Shown: positions 51,452-61,191 of the stretch, piece by piece
Position numbering within the stretch: position 1 is the first letter of the stretch
Layout of the letters: the number at the start of each line of letters is the position of its first letter
Source: Sinomicrobium weinanense
Lineage (GTDB): Bacteria; Bacteroidota; Bacteroidia; Flavobacteriales; Flavobacteriaceae
DNA: 64,000 nucleotides
Reading direction: 5' to 3'
Assembly: GCF_018863395.1 (NCBI RefSeq)
Contig: NZ_JAHKRR010000006.1
Span: forward strand, 62,001-126,000
Translations under genes and position numbers: made by a program
The notes under the pieces: model-generated
Told to the model about the DNA's origin: nothing
Database searches by the model: none
The model's input: only the letters and a program-made list of their open reading frames with translations

Positions 51452-53875
51452 TTATTCGGTTCTCAGGCTTTTTACGGGATTAGTGATCGCTATTTTCAGG
51501 GTTTTAATGCCAACGGCTACAACAACCAGGACAAATACCAGCAGTACCGGCAGGGCAAAAAGCCACCAGCTCATATCGATACGCATGGCAAAGTTGCTCA
51601 ACCAGTTTCTTGTGAATAAGTAGGTCACAGGAACTCCAAGAAACACTGCAACGAGAACGGTCCGGAAAAAATCCTTGCTCAGCAACAGCAATACATTGGA
51701 GGTGCTGGCCCCGATCACCTTGCGGATGCCGATCTCTTTTTGCCGCTTCAGTACCGTAAAGGAAGCGAGGCCGTACAATCCGAGGCAGGCTATAATGATG
51801 GCCAGTACGGCTAGTACGGTAAATACATTCCGGAAGCGTTTATCTGCCTTTAACTGCATCTCGTAATTACTGTCCAGGAAAAAATAAGAGAACACCGTAC
51901 CGGGGAACACCCTTTCATAAATGTTTTTGACATTTTTTATGTGATCTTCGGGCCTGCCTCCTGAAAACCTGATACTGGTAAATTCGGAAGACGTATTCTT
52001 AAAGCGATGAATGATAGGAATAAAAGGCGCTTTCGGGGATTCCTGATTGTAGTTTTTCAGTACCCCGCGTATGGTCCATTTTTGCTTCCACATCTCTATT
52101 TGTTTGTCAATGGCAGATTGCGGATCGGAGAGCCCCCACAACCGGATCGCTTCTTCGTTAACAATGATTTCGTTTTTTTCCGGAGTGGAGTTTTTATCAA
52201 AATTTCTTCCGGCGAGGAGCTGCATCCCCATAAGTGGGATAAATCCGTCATCTATTTGGGTGATATAAAAATTGTAATAATGCCGTTCAGTCGTCCCTGC
52301 AAGGGAAATACCCGGTGTAGTTGCCATTTCACTGCCCATCTGCCCGGGGACCGTTTCGGAAACGGATACATGATCTATATAGGACTGTGCCAGGAGTTCC
52401 TGTTTGAAAATATTACCGGTTTCGTCATTTCTGTTAAGCGGGGTTTCCGTTACGATGATCTGGTCCGGATTGATGCCTTTGTCCAATGTTTGCAGATAAT
52501 CCAGTTGCTGTTTTACCGTAAAAGTTTGTATCAATAAGATCAGGGTAACCGTAAATTGGAAAACAACAAGCCCTTTACGTAACAGAACACCTTTACCGGA
52601 ATGGGAAAAACTTCCTTTCAACACGGTGACAGGTTTAAAGGAAGAAAGTACAAGGGCCGGGTATATTCCGGATACAAAGACTCCTGTTACAAACAATGCG
52701 ATAAACAAAATCCAGAAATAAGGATCGCCAAAAAGGGCAAAAGTTTCCGGGAGGCCGGAGATGGAAATAAACAGGTGCTTTCCACCCAGGATAAAGACAA
52801 AAGCAAGTAATACAGCTATAAAATTTACCATAAGCGATTCCGTCAGGAACTGTATTTTAAGCTGTGTTTTTGAAGACCCCGCAACTTTCCGGATACCGAC
52901 TTCTTTTGCCCGGTCCAGGGCTTTTGAGGTAGCCAGGTTAATATAGTTTACAAATGCACTGACAATAATAAGCAAAGCCACACCCAACAGGAAAAACACG
53001 GACCGGGCATCTCCGTTGATTTCCGGTTCAAAGGTCTTTTTGGAATAAAGGTGAATATCTTTTATTTTCTGGCCGATAACGGCTTCGTTGGTTATTTTCT
53101 TTTCCTCTTCGAGTTTTTTACTGAAACTGGCAAGTGAGCGTGTGAATTTTTCATAATCCGTATGAGGCGCGAGCTGCACATAGGTAAAGGTGTTATTTCC
53201 ATTCCAGTTGTCCTCTTTTTCCCCGAACCATTTTTGCATTGGTCCGGACAACATGGTGGGATAGGACAGGAGTATATCGAACTTTAAATGGGTATTGGCC
53301 GGACTGTCCGCAACCACCCCGACAACTTTAAATGGAATATCCCAGTTGTCTCTATAGATGTTCAGGGTTTTCCCGACTACCTGCTCGCGGCCAAATAATT
53401 TTAATGCAGTGCTTTTGGTCAGGACTACTTCATTGGGTTGCCGGAACAGCCCTTTTTCCGAGCCATGGATCAAAGGATATGTAAATAATTTAAAAAAGGA
53501 AGAATCTACGGCATAAGTCCTGTCTACGGTATATAGTTTGTCCCCGATTGAAACACCTACTTTGGGTTCCCCGATCTGGTATGCCCTGGTAAAATTCGTA
53601 ACCTCCGTGAGTTCGTTGGTCATCAGGGGGCCTAAAGGTGAATAAGTTTCACTGTCCTGGGTTGTGACAGATTCCCCGTCGAAGTAATCCATAGTAAGCC
53701 TTACAATATCATCTGCATTTTCATGGGTATTCTCATAACTCAGCTCAAACCTCGCATATTGTACAATGAGCAGTGTTATGGCAAACCCGGTAGACAGGCC
53801 GATCAAATTGATCAAAGTAAAGCTTTTATCTTTCCGGAGATTTCTCCATGCTATTTTAAAATAGTTTCTGATCAT
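51452..53875 (-). CDS. Double-length MacB/FtsX permease, array member 10
   Basis: 807 residues, coupling motifs EVGIRKVAGS and EIGIRKVIGA; before TM2 it has GQKIKDIHLYSKKTFEPEI. The C-terminal tail is KTLKIAITNPVKSLRTE, with an Ile in place of the usual KAA. The N-terminal core is rich in Asn and acidic residues (ENTHENADDIVRL), unlike its neighbours. Exact palindrome ctattttaaaatag at 53851-53864. It lies 12 bp downstream of member 11. Confidence 0.94.
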   Translation of the reverse strand: MIRNYFKIAWRNLRKDKSFTLINLIGLSTGFAITLLIVQYARFELSYENTHENADDIVRLTMDYFDGESVTTQDSETYSPLGPLMTNELTEVTNFTRAYQIGEPKVGVSIGDKLYTVDRTYAVDSSFFKLFTYPLIHGSEKGLFRQPNEVVLTKSTALKLFGREQVVGKTLNIYRDNWDIPFKVVGVVADSPANTHLKFDILLSYPTMLSGPMQKWFGEKEDNWNGNNTFTYVQLAPHTDYEKFTRSLASFSKKLEEEKKITNEAVIGQKIKDIHLYSKKTFEPEINGDARSVFFLLGVALLIIVSAFVNYINLATSKALDRAKEVGIRKVAGSSKTQLKIQFLTESLMVNFIAVLLAFVFILGGKHLFISISGLPETFALFGDPYFWILFIALFVTGVFVSGIYPALVLSSFKPVTVLKGSFSHSGKGVLLRKGLVVFQFTVTLILLIQTFTVKQQLDYLQTLDKGINPDQIIVTETPLNRNDETGNIFKQELLAQSYIDHVSVSETVPGQMGSEMATTPGISLAGTTERHYYNFYITQIDDGFIPLMGMQLLAGRNFDKNSTPEKNEIIVNEEAIRLWGLSDPQSAIDKQIEMWKQKWTIRGVLKNYNQESPKAPFIPIIHRFKNTSSEFTSIRFSGGRPEDHIKNVKNIYERVFPGTVFSYFFLDSNYEMQLKADKRFRNVFTVLAVLAIIIACLGLYGLASFTVLKRQKEIGIRKVIGASTSNVLLLLSKDFFRTVLVAVFLGVPVTYLFTRNWLSNFAMRIDMSWWLFALPVLLVFVLVVVAVGIKTLKIAITNPVKSLRTE

Positions 53876-53887
53876 GGCTTTTTTAGG

Positions 53888-56245
53888 TTATTCGGTTCTC
53901 AGGCTTTTTACGGGATTGGACATAGCTGCATGCACAGTACTTAAACCGACCACTAACAGGGTAAGCAATAAAATAATGACTCCTATCACAACAAATAACA
54001 CTGCACTTATTTCAATATGATAGGAATAGCGCTCTACCCAGTTTTTCATCAGTAGCCAGGCCACAGGCGTGACAATAGCAAAAGCGATGATAACCAATTT
54101 CAGAAATTCGCCGGACAGCAATACCAATACCTGTCTGACAGAAGCCCCCAGGATTTTTCGTATACCAATTTCGCGGGTACGCTTCTCTACGGTAAAAGAA
54201 GCAAGCCCCACCAAACCGATACAGCAGATAAAAATGGCCAGGCCTGCGAACAGCTTTGATATCTTGCTGATGAGTTCTACTGTTAAAAATTTCTTACCGA
54301 ATTCCTGGTCTACAAAATTGTATTCAAAAGGAAAGGCAGGGTTGTACTTTTTCATAATATCTTCTATGGAGCGCAATGCGTTTTGCGGCTGGATGCCTTG
54401 CTGTAAACGCAGGGTGAGGACGTCGAAGTAATCGGGATTACAAAATATCATATTTGGGTTAACTGGTTCGTGTGGAGACTCCATGACCACATTATTGGTG
54501 ACACCAATAACCGTATAATTTTTATCTCCATACCGCATGTTCATTCCAACGGGGTTTTTTAAGCCCATGGCTTCTACTGCAGTTTTGTTTAACAGCATGG
54601 CAGATGAATCTGCCGGCATACCTGAAAAACCCTTTCCACTTAATAATTTGATCCCCATGGTTTCGGTGAAATCTGCATCTACATTTAGTCCTGAGATAAT
54701 AATTTCACCATCTGTCGATTTGCCTTTCCAGTCCGGAGAGTCAGACCTCCACTGTATTTCCGTGATGGCCGCACCGGTCCTGGTCATTGCACTGACCATA
54801 CCGGAACTCAACAATTCCTGCTTTATGACATCAAAGTTTTTTTGCATATCATCTGATGAAGGGAGCATAATGAGGTTGTTAGCATCATACCCCATATCCC
54901 GGGATTTAACATGTTGTATTTGCTGGTAAACAACGACCGTTGCCGAAATAAGAAAAATAGAGACCATAAATTGCCCTACGATCAGGACACGTCTTGATAG
55001 GATGGCGTTTTTACCTGCAGAAAATGTACCTTTTAAAACCTTTACCGGGTTAAAAGAGGAAAGGTATAAGGCCGGATAACTACCGGCGATGGCGCTGGTA
55101 AAGAGTATGATGATCAATGCTCCTGCCCAAAATAACGGATCTCCTAAACTTAATGACAAATCCTTGTTTACTAAGGTGTTGAATGAGGGTAATAGTATAA
55201 AAACCATTATAATAGCCAGAATAAAAGCACTAAAAGTAAGCAGGAACGATTCTGCGAAGAACTGCCGGACCAACTGTCTTTTGACCGCTCCCAAGGTTTT
55301 GCGTATCCCCACTTCCCTGGCTCTCTTTTCGGACCTGGCTGTAGATAAGTTCATAAAATTTACACAGGCGATCAGCAATACAATGACGGCAATGATCAAA
55401 AATAACCGGACATATGCTATCATTCCCCCGGTATTCTGTCCGTTTTTAAAATCACTGTACAACCGCCATTTATGCATTGGGAAGGCAAAATAAGTGCTTA
55501 TTTTATCATTGGGGGAGTGTTGTTTTTTTATGGCGTCGATGCCTTTGTTGAGTTGAGAGACGGTCGCTCCCGGGGCAATTTGGACAAACACTTCCCAGGA
55601 AGAACTGATCCATTCGTCCATAGCCCGTTTTATAGCAGGGGTGGAGTAGTTAAACGGCCTGATAAAATCAAATTGGAAGGAAGAATTGTCCGGAGTATCG
55701 GCTATTACGGCAGAAACTATTACATCCTGCTGATTATTCACCCTGATCGTTTTGTTCAGGGGGTTTTCATTCCCGAACAAGGCTTTGGCCGTGGATTGTG
55801 TCAATACAATAGAAGAAGGGTCTGCGATAGCTGTTTCGGCATTGCCCAGGACAAATTCCCAGGAAAACATATCAAAAAAATGTTTGCTCACAGTACGGCC
55901 TTCCTTGGAGAGTCTGGTATCCCCATAAGACAATACACGGGACTGAGTATGGGTCGTAACTACGGCCTTTTCTACCTGAGGAGATTCCTTTTCAACAGCT
56001 TCCGCCAGGGGTAATACCATGTTGCTGTCGGTAAACACCTGGTTGTTATAATCGCGATGGGCGATCACCTGATAAATAGAGTCATAGTTACTGTGAAATT
56101 TATTATAGGTAACTTCATCCTTTACCCATAAAAGGATTAAAACTGCACAGACAATACCAGTGGTCAATCCTAACAGATTGATCATGGACTGGAGTTTGCT
56201 TTTCCAGATGTTCCTCCACGCTATTTTAAAATGGTTCCTGATCAT
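53888..56245 (-). CDS. Double-length MacB/FtsX permease, array member 11
   Basis: 785 residues from the ATG at 56245 ([17 protein letters not shown]), chosen because it matches the other members. A longer in-frame ATG at 56377 overlaps the stop of member 12 by 4 nt and would add 44 residues encoded by repeat-like DNA (CCPSASLRMIG), so it is not preferred. Coupling motifs EVGIRKTLGA and EIGIRKILGA; subgroup motif HKWRLYSDFKNGQNTGGMI before TM2. Ends NPVKSLRTE. The 128-bp leader (56246-56373) includes cctgagcgaagccgaaggg, part of the dispersed palindrome family. Confidence 0.92.
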   Translation of the reverse strand: MIRNHFKIAWRNIWKSKLQSMINLLGLTTGIVCAVLILLWVKDEVTYNKFHSNYDSIYQVIAHRDYNNQVFTDSNMVLPLAEAVEKESPQVEKAVVTTHTQSRVLSYGDTRLSKEGRTVSKHFFDMFSWEFVLGNAETAIADPSSIVLTQSTAKALFGNENPLNKTIRVNNQQDVIVSAVIADTPDNSSFQFDFIRPFNYSTPAIKRAMDEWISSSWEVFVQIAPGATVSQLNKGIDAIKKQHSPNDKISTYFAFPMHKWRLYSDFKNGQNTGGMIAYVRLFLIIAVIVLLIACVNFMNLSTARSEKRAREVGIRKTLGAVKRQLVRQFFAESFLLTFSAFILAIIMVFILLPSFNTLVNKDLSLSLGDPLFWAGALIIILFTSAIAGSYPALYLSSFNPVKVLKGTFSAGKNAILSRRVLIVGQFMVSIFLISATVVVYQQIQHVKSRDMGYDANNLIMLPSSDDMQKNFDVIKQELLSSGMVSAMTRTGAAITEIQWRSDSPDWKGKSTDGEIIISGLNVDADFTETMGIKLLSGKGFSGMPADSSAMLLNKTAVEAMGLKNPVGMNMRYGDKNYTVIGVTNNVVMESPHEPVNPNMIFCNPDYFDVLTLRLQQGIQPQNALRSIEDIMKKYNPAFPFEYNFVDQEFGKKFLTVELISKISKLFAGLAIFICCIGLVGLASFTVEKRTREIGIRKILGASVRQVLVLLSGEFLKLVIIAFAIVTPVAWLLMKNWVERYSYHIEISAVLFVVIGVIILLLTLLVVGLSTVHAAMSNPVKSLRTE

Positions 56246-56373
56246 TTTTTTCGGGTTGTTCAGTTGCTTTTGTTGTTGAGTTACTCCGTTATCGTGCTTT
56301 ATAACTTCGTAACCTATCATCCTGAGCGAAGCCGAAGGGCAACAACGCAACAACCTATTAACTAAACTATCCA

Positions 56374-58782
56374 TCATTCGGCCCGTAAACTTTTTACGGG
56401 GTTGGCTGTGGCTGCCTTAATAGCCTGAAAACCGACGGTAAGCAGGGTGATAACAAGCGCCAGCACGGCGGCCAGTACGAAAATCACCCAGCTAATTTCA
56501 ATCCGGTAGTCATAATTGGCAAGCCATTGGCTGAGATAATACCAGGCTATCGGCACGGCAATAATACATGAAGTCATTACCAAAAGCACGAATTCCTTTG
56601 AAAGCAGGCGTAACAGGTTGGCCACGCTGGCACCAAGCACTTTACGGATGCCGATCTCCTTGGTCCGTTGTTCGGCCACAAAACTGGCCATGCCAAACAG
56701 TCCCAGGCAGGAGATCAATATGGCGAGTACGGCAAAATAGGATGACAGTTTGCCGATGCGTTCTTCGGCCCTGAATTTTTTTCCGAATTCTTCATCTACG
56801 AATGTATAATGAAAGGGGACATCAGCTACGTATTTTTTCCAAACCTTTTCGATACTGCTGATCGATTGGCTGGTGCTCTGTTCAGGGTTTAGTTTTATGA
56901 CAATGTTCCGCATATAATCGTGGGAATCGAAGTGATAAATCGTAGGGCGTACCGGAGAGAACGGCGACTCCTGCAGGATATCACCGACCACTCCGATAAT
57001 GTTATACGACTCGGTTTGTCTAAGGTTTTTCCATCGAAGCGTTCTCTCTATCGGGTTTTCAAACGCCATAATCCTGGCGGCTGATTCATTGATAATGACT
57101 GCCATGGAATCGGTAGTTCGCTCTCTTGAAAAATCCCTTCCTGCTTTAATTTTCCATTGCACGGTTTTGCCAAAATCAGGTGACACCCAGTTATTCGGAA
57201 AGTTAACAGTGAGGTTGGGGTCTTTACCTTCCCATTCAAAACCGCTATTGGAATTCCATGCATTGGTTAGCGAGTTGTATGACCCAGCCATTTCCTCAAT
57301 GGCTCCTGCGTTTATGAGTTCCGTCCGGAACGCATCGAAGTGATCTTCTAACTCCTCCTGTGACCTCAGGTTTATCAATCCGGTTTTGGTATAACCCATC
57401 GGTCGGTTTTTTGCATACTGGATCTGTTGGTAAACAATAATAGTGCCGATGATGAGCATCACGGAAACCGTAAATTGTATAACCACCAACACTCTGCGGG
57501 GTGCAGACGCAAGCCGGCCGACCTTAAATGTTCCTTTCAGGACCTTCAATGGCCGGAACGACGACAGGTAAAGTGCCGGATAACTGCCGGCTAGTAATCC
57601 GGTGATAAAAACAAAGGCCAGGTTGGCCATCCAGAACAAAGGACTTGACCAAGGGATTCTGATCTTTTTGCCGGCCACCTCATTGAAAGAAGGCAAAAAT
57701 AACACCACCAATAGCAACGACAATACGAAGGCCAGCAGTACAGTGATGTACGATTCGGCAAAGAACCTGCAAATAAGCTGCCAGCGGTGCGAACCTACGG
57801 TTTTGCGGATGCCCACTTCCCTGGCACGCTTTTCACTCCTGGCTGTGGCCAGGTTCATGAAATTGATACAGGCCAGCAGCAACACGAAGATGCCGACAAT
57901 GCCAAACAACAGGACGTACCGGATGCTTCCACCCGTATTTACACCATTGCGGAACTCATTGTACAGGTTCCATTTACGCATGGGGTGTAGGAAAACAGTC
58001 CCTGCATGTTTTTGCTCTTCTTCCCCCAGGTTATCCAGTATCACATTCTTGATTTTCGCTGAGATCTTTTCCATGTCTGCCTGTTCGGTAACCTGTACAA
58101 AAATCCGGGAGAAGGCAAAATCCCAGTGAGCTTCCCATTCCCTGGCCCCCGGGTTTTGAATGAACCACAATGCCCAGGGCATAATGATCTCCACATCGCT
58201 GAATGAGGAGTTAGCCGGGAGATCTTTGTAAACACCTGTAACCTTTACCTCCTGTGCCTCCTCCTGGTTCCGGTCTATGGTGATGGTTTTATTCATCGGG
58301 TCTTCATCGCCAAACAGGGATTCGGCGACCGAAGCCGATAACATGATGGAATATGGGTTGTTAAGGCCCGCCCTCGTGCCTTTCAGCATATGCAATGTAA
58401 GCATTTCAGGAGCATCCGGATCAAAGAACACCCCATTTTTGTTGACACGCTTATCACCCACAGAGAGTAAATGGCTGTCATTCCATGATGCCTGCACCAC
58501 GTATTTAAAATGGCTTCCGTATTTCGTTCTTAATTCCGAGGCCATTACTACCGGATTAGGATCCCCCGTTTTTACTTCTCCGTTATAATTGGCATGCTGC
58601 ATGACCTGTGCTATGTAGTCATAATTTTTATGGTAGGTATTGAATGTCAGTTCACCGTGCACCCACAGACCGATCAGCATGGCCGTGGCCATGCCCACCG
58701 CAAGCCCACCAATGTTGATAGCGCTGTATCCCTTGTTTTTAACCAGGTTTCGCCAGGTGGTTTTTAAATAGTTTCTAATCAT
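56374..58782 (-). CDS. Double-length MacB/FtsX permease, array member 12
   Basis: 802 residues, coupling motifs EVGIRKTVGS and [10 protein letters not shown]. It starts MIRNYLKTTWRNLVKNK, and before TM2 shows MRKWNLYNEFRNGVNTGGSI, as in members 8, 11 and 14. Ends NPVKSLRAE. The second periplasmic core carries many Asn/Ser residues (YNSLTNAWNSNSGFEWEG), a region that differs strongly from member to member and is the best candidate for cargo or partner choice. It lies 13 bp downstream of member 13. Confidence 0.94.
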   Translation of the reverse strand: MIRNYLKTTWRNLVKNKGYSAINIGGLAVGMATAMLIGLWVHGELTFNTYHKNYDYIAQVMQHANYNGEVKTGDPNPVVMASELRTKYGSHFKYVVQASWNDSHLLSVGDKRVNKNGVFFDPDAPEMLTLHMLKGTRAGLNNPYSIMLSASVAESLFGDEDPMNKTITIDRNQEEAQEVKVTGVYKDLPANSSFSDVEIIMPWALWFIQNPGAREWEAHWDFAFSRIFVQVTEQADMEKISAKIKNVILDNLGEEEQKHAGTVFLHPMRKWNLYNEFRNGVNTGGSIRYVLLFGIVGIFVLLLACINFMNLATARSEKRAREVGIRKTVGSHRWQLICRFFAESYITVLLAFVLSLLLVVLFLPSFNEVAGKKIRIPWSSPLFWMANLAFVFITGLLAGSYPALYLSSFRPLKVLKGTFKVGRLASAPRRVLVVIQFTVSVMLIIGTIIVYQQIQYAKNRPMGYTKTGLINLRSQEELEDHFDAFRTELINAGAIEEMAGSYNSLTNAWNSNSGFEWEGKDPNLTVNFPNNWVSPDFGKTVQWKIKAGRDFSRERTTDSMAVIINESAARIMAFENPIERTLRWKNLRQTESYNIIGVVGDILQESPFSPVRPTIYHFDSHDYMRNIVIKLNPEQSTSQSISSIEKVWKKYVADVPFHYTFVDEEFGKKFRAEERIGKLSSYFAVLAILISCLGLFGMASFVAEQRTKEIGIRKVLGASVANLLRLLSKEFVLLVMTSCIIAVPIAWYYLSQWLANYDYRIEISWVIFVLAAVLALVITLLTVGFQAIKAATANPVKSLRAE

Positions 58783-58795
58783 GGCTTTTAAAATT

Positions 58796-61180
58796 TTATT
58801 CGCTCCGCAAACTTTTTACGGGGTTCGCAGTGGCTGCCTTATATCCTTTGTAACTCACAATGAGCAGCGTTAAGATCAGGACGCAGCCTATGGGCAGGGC
58901 AAAGACCCACCAGTTTATTTGTGTCCTGTAGGTATAATTCTGTAACCAGTCGTTCATAAAATACCAGGCAATAGGGGAGGCGATAAGGCCTGCGATGCCT
59001 ATTAGCTTAAAGAAATCCCTGGAAAACAGTCCGAGGATATGAATGACATCGCCACCCAATATCTTCCGGATACCGACCTCCTTGGTTTTTTGTGCGACAA
59101 AGAAGGAAACCAGACCATAAATCCCCAGGCCACCGATAAAAATGGCCAGGAGAGAGAACAGTTTGGTCAGCGCCAGGAACTGTTGTTCTGATTTGTACAT
59201 TTCGGCTACGCGGTCGTCCAGGAAGTCGTATTCGAAAATAAAATCAGAGAAATAGGACGCCCATTGTTGTTCGATATGTTGGAGGGCTTCCCTGATATTT
59301 TCAGAGTTGATCTTGACTCCTACCTCGTTGTACCATTGATCGGGGTCCTGTGCAATAAATACAGGCCTTATTTTCCCCTGGAAATCCTGGTCGTGAAAAT
59401 CTTTTACAACTCCTACAATGTGCCCCTGAATATAGTTGTCACTAATCTTCACAGGTTTACCCAGTAACTCTTTGGGAGAGCTTATTCCCATTTTTCTGCC
59501 GAAGGCTTCGTTGACCAGTATTTCATCTATTGAATCTTTTTCAAAGAAATTTCTACCGGCAACAAGCTGAATCCCGAAAGTATTCAGATAATCCTTATCT
59601 CCCATTTTTCCTCGGATCAGGAAATCCTCTTTTTCCGGATTATTATTAAAATATACAGATGTTCCCCAACTGTTAACCGGTGCTCCGGGACTTGTAAAAC
59701 AAACGGAAACCCGACTGACATTGGAGGATTGGGCAATTTTGTTTTTTAAAATATTTAACTGTATCCTGTCTAATGTTTTCGGAAGTTTTACCATGACTAT
59801 GGCAGAACTATTGTATCCCAGATCCGTACTTGTAGCATATTTGATCTGTTTTCCGATGACCAGCATGGCGACGATCAAAACCATGGAAATAACAAACTGG
59901 CTGGTGACCAGTACTTTTCGGGCCATCGCTCCCCCGGTATCTTTTTGGGTCAGTTTTCTTTTCAGGGCGAGGACGGGGGCAATCCTGGCCAGGATGATTC
60001 CGGGGTAGCTTCCGGCCAGAAAAGCGACACCCGTCAGGAGCATAATAGCAAAAACGGCAAACCGGAGATTTAACAGCCCGGCTGCAGAAAGGGAAAGGTT
60101 GAAGATGTTGTTAAAGAACGGCAGAAAGAGCAGACTTAACCCGAACCCGATGACCAGGGCAATAAAAGTAACGAGAAATGTTTCGGCCAGGAATTGCCGG
60201 AAGAGTTGATCTTTAAAACTCCCCAGGACCTTTCTTATGCCGACTTCCTTCGAGCGATAAACGGACTGGGCCGCAGAAATGTTGATAAAATTGATACAGG
60301 CGATAAGGATCAGAAAAAAGCCGATAGCACCTAAAATCCAGAGTAGTTTTACATTAATGCTTCCGCTGTAACGGGAATCCAGATGAATGTCCCGGAAAGG
60401 TTGCAGCTTATAATAATCCGTGCCTAAAGGCTCGGCATGGTATTTATCGGGCCACACCTTCATGTCCTGTTCTATTTTCAGGGGATTCCGGTTGGGGTTT
60501 AATAATGTAAAGCATTGTAATGAAGTACCCAGGCTTGTCCATTCCTCACGGGCGATCCAGGAGGTGGTAAGTGTGTTAAAGGAAATAAAGACCTGGGAAG
60601 TGAACAGCGTGTTTTCGGGCAGATCTTTCAGAACGCCTGTCACCCGGATTGTTTCCTTGTTTTTCCACACAAAAGTCTGATTGACCGGATTGGTATCGCC
60701 AAATAGTTTTTTAGCCATTTTTTGAGTGATAATGGCCGTATTGGGAGCATCCAGTTCATCTGAAAACTTCTTGTGAAGCAGGGGAAAGTTGAATATCCGG
60801 AAGAAGTCCGGTTCTACGAAAGCCGTCCTTGGTTTATAACGGATGGGAGATGTTCCTGAATTTACGGCAATTAATTCTTCTCCCCAGTCCACTATTTTGG
60901 CTACCTTTTCTGCATAATTGTAGTCATTTTTAAAAACATTCGGTAATGCGCGGGGAACAGTGGCTTCATATTCTATATTTTTGTTGTGCCGTTCTGTGAC
61001 CAGCCTGTATATTCTGTCCGGGTCCTTGTGAAAATTGTCAAAAGTCAGATGAAATTGTATGAACAGGAAAATAAGAATGGCACAGCCAAAACCCAGGGCT
61101 AAACCTAAAATGTTAATCAAGGCTACACTTTTCCGTTTCCGGATACTTCTCCACGCTATTTTAAAATAGTTTTTGATCAT
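58796..61180 (-). CDS. Double-length MacB/FtsX permease, array member 13
   Basis: 794 residues, coupling motifs [10 protein letters not shown] and EVGIRKILGG, the latter preceded by AQKTK as in member 9. It has EATVPRALPNVF near residue 78 and LQPFRDIHLDSRYSGSIN before TM2, so it belongs to the subgroup of members 7 and 9. Ends NPVKSLRSE. Exact ctattttaaaatag palindrome at 61156-61169. Gaps on both sides are 11 and 13 bp, the tightest part of the array. Confidence 0.94.
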   Translation of the reverse strand: MIKNYFKIAWRSIRKRKSVALINILGLALGFGCAILIFLFIQFHLTFDNFHKDPDRIYRLVTERHNKNIEYEATVPRALPNVFKNDYNYAEKVAKIVDWGEELIAVNSGTSPIRYKPRTAFVEPDFFRIFNFPLLHKKFSDELDAPNTAIITQKMAKKLFGDTNPVNQTFVWKNKETIRVTGVLKDLPENTLFTSQVFISFNTLTTSWIAREEWTSLGTSLQCFTLLNPNRNPLKIEQDMKVWPDKYHAEPLGTDYYKLQPFRDIHLDSRYSGSINVKLLWILGAIGFFLILIACINFINISAAQSVYRSKEVGIRKVLGSFKDQLFRQFLAETFLVTFIALVIGFGLSLLFLPFFNNIFNLSLSAAGLLNLRFAVFAIMLLTGVAFLAGSYPGIILARIAPVLALKRKLTQKDTGGAMARKVLVTSQFVISMVLIVAMLVIGKQIKYATSTDLGYNSSAIVMVKLPKTLDRIQLNILKNKIAQSSNVSRVSVCFTSPGAPVNSWGTSVYFNNNPEKEDFLIRGKMGDKDYLNTFGIQLVAGRNFFEKDSIDEILVNEAFGRKMGISSPKELLGKPVKISDNYIQGHIVGVVKDFHDQDFQGKIRPVFIAQDPDQWYNEVGVKINSENIREALQHIEQQWASYFSDFIFEYDFLDDRVAEMYKSEQQFLALTKLFSLLAIFIGGLGIYGLVSFFVAQKTKEVGIRKILGGDVIHILGLFSRDFFKLIGIAGLIASPIAWYFMNDWLQNYTYRTQINWWVFALPIGCVLILTLLIVSYKGYKAATANPVKSLRSE

Positions 61181-61191
61181 GGTCTTTTAGC

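Noticed and set aside
56246-56377. 44-residue N-terminal extension of array member 11, with ATG overlapping the previous stop (ATGA)
   Set aside because: All other members start at MIRN/MIKN, and the extension translates dispersed repeat DNA. The overlap is probably chance.
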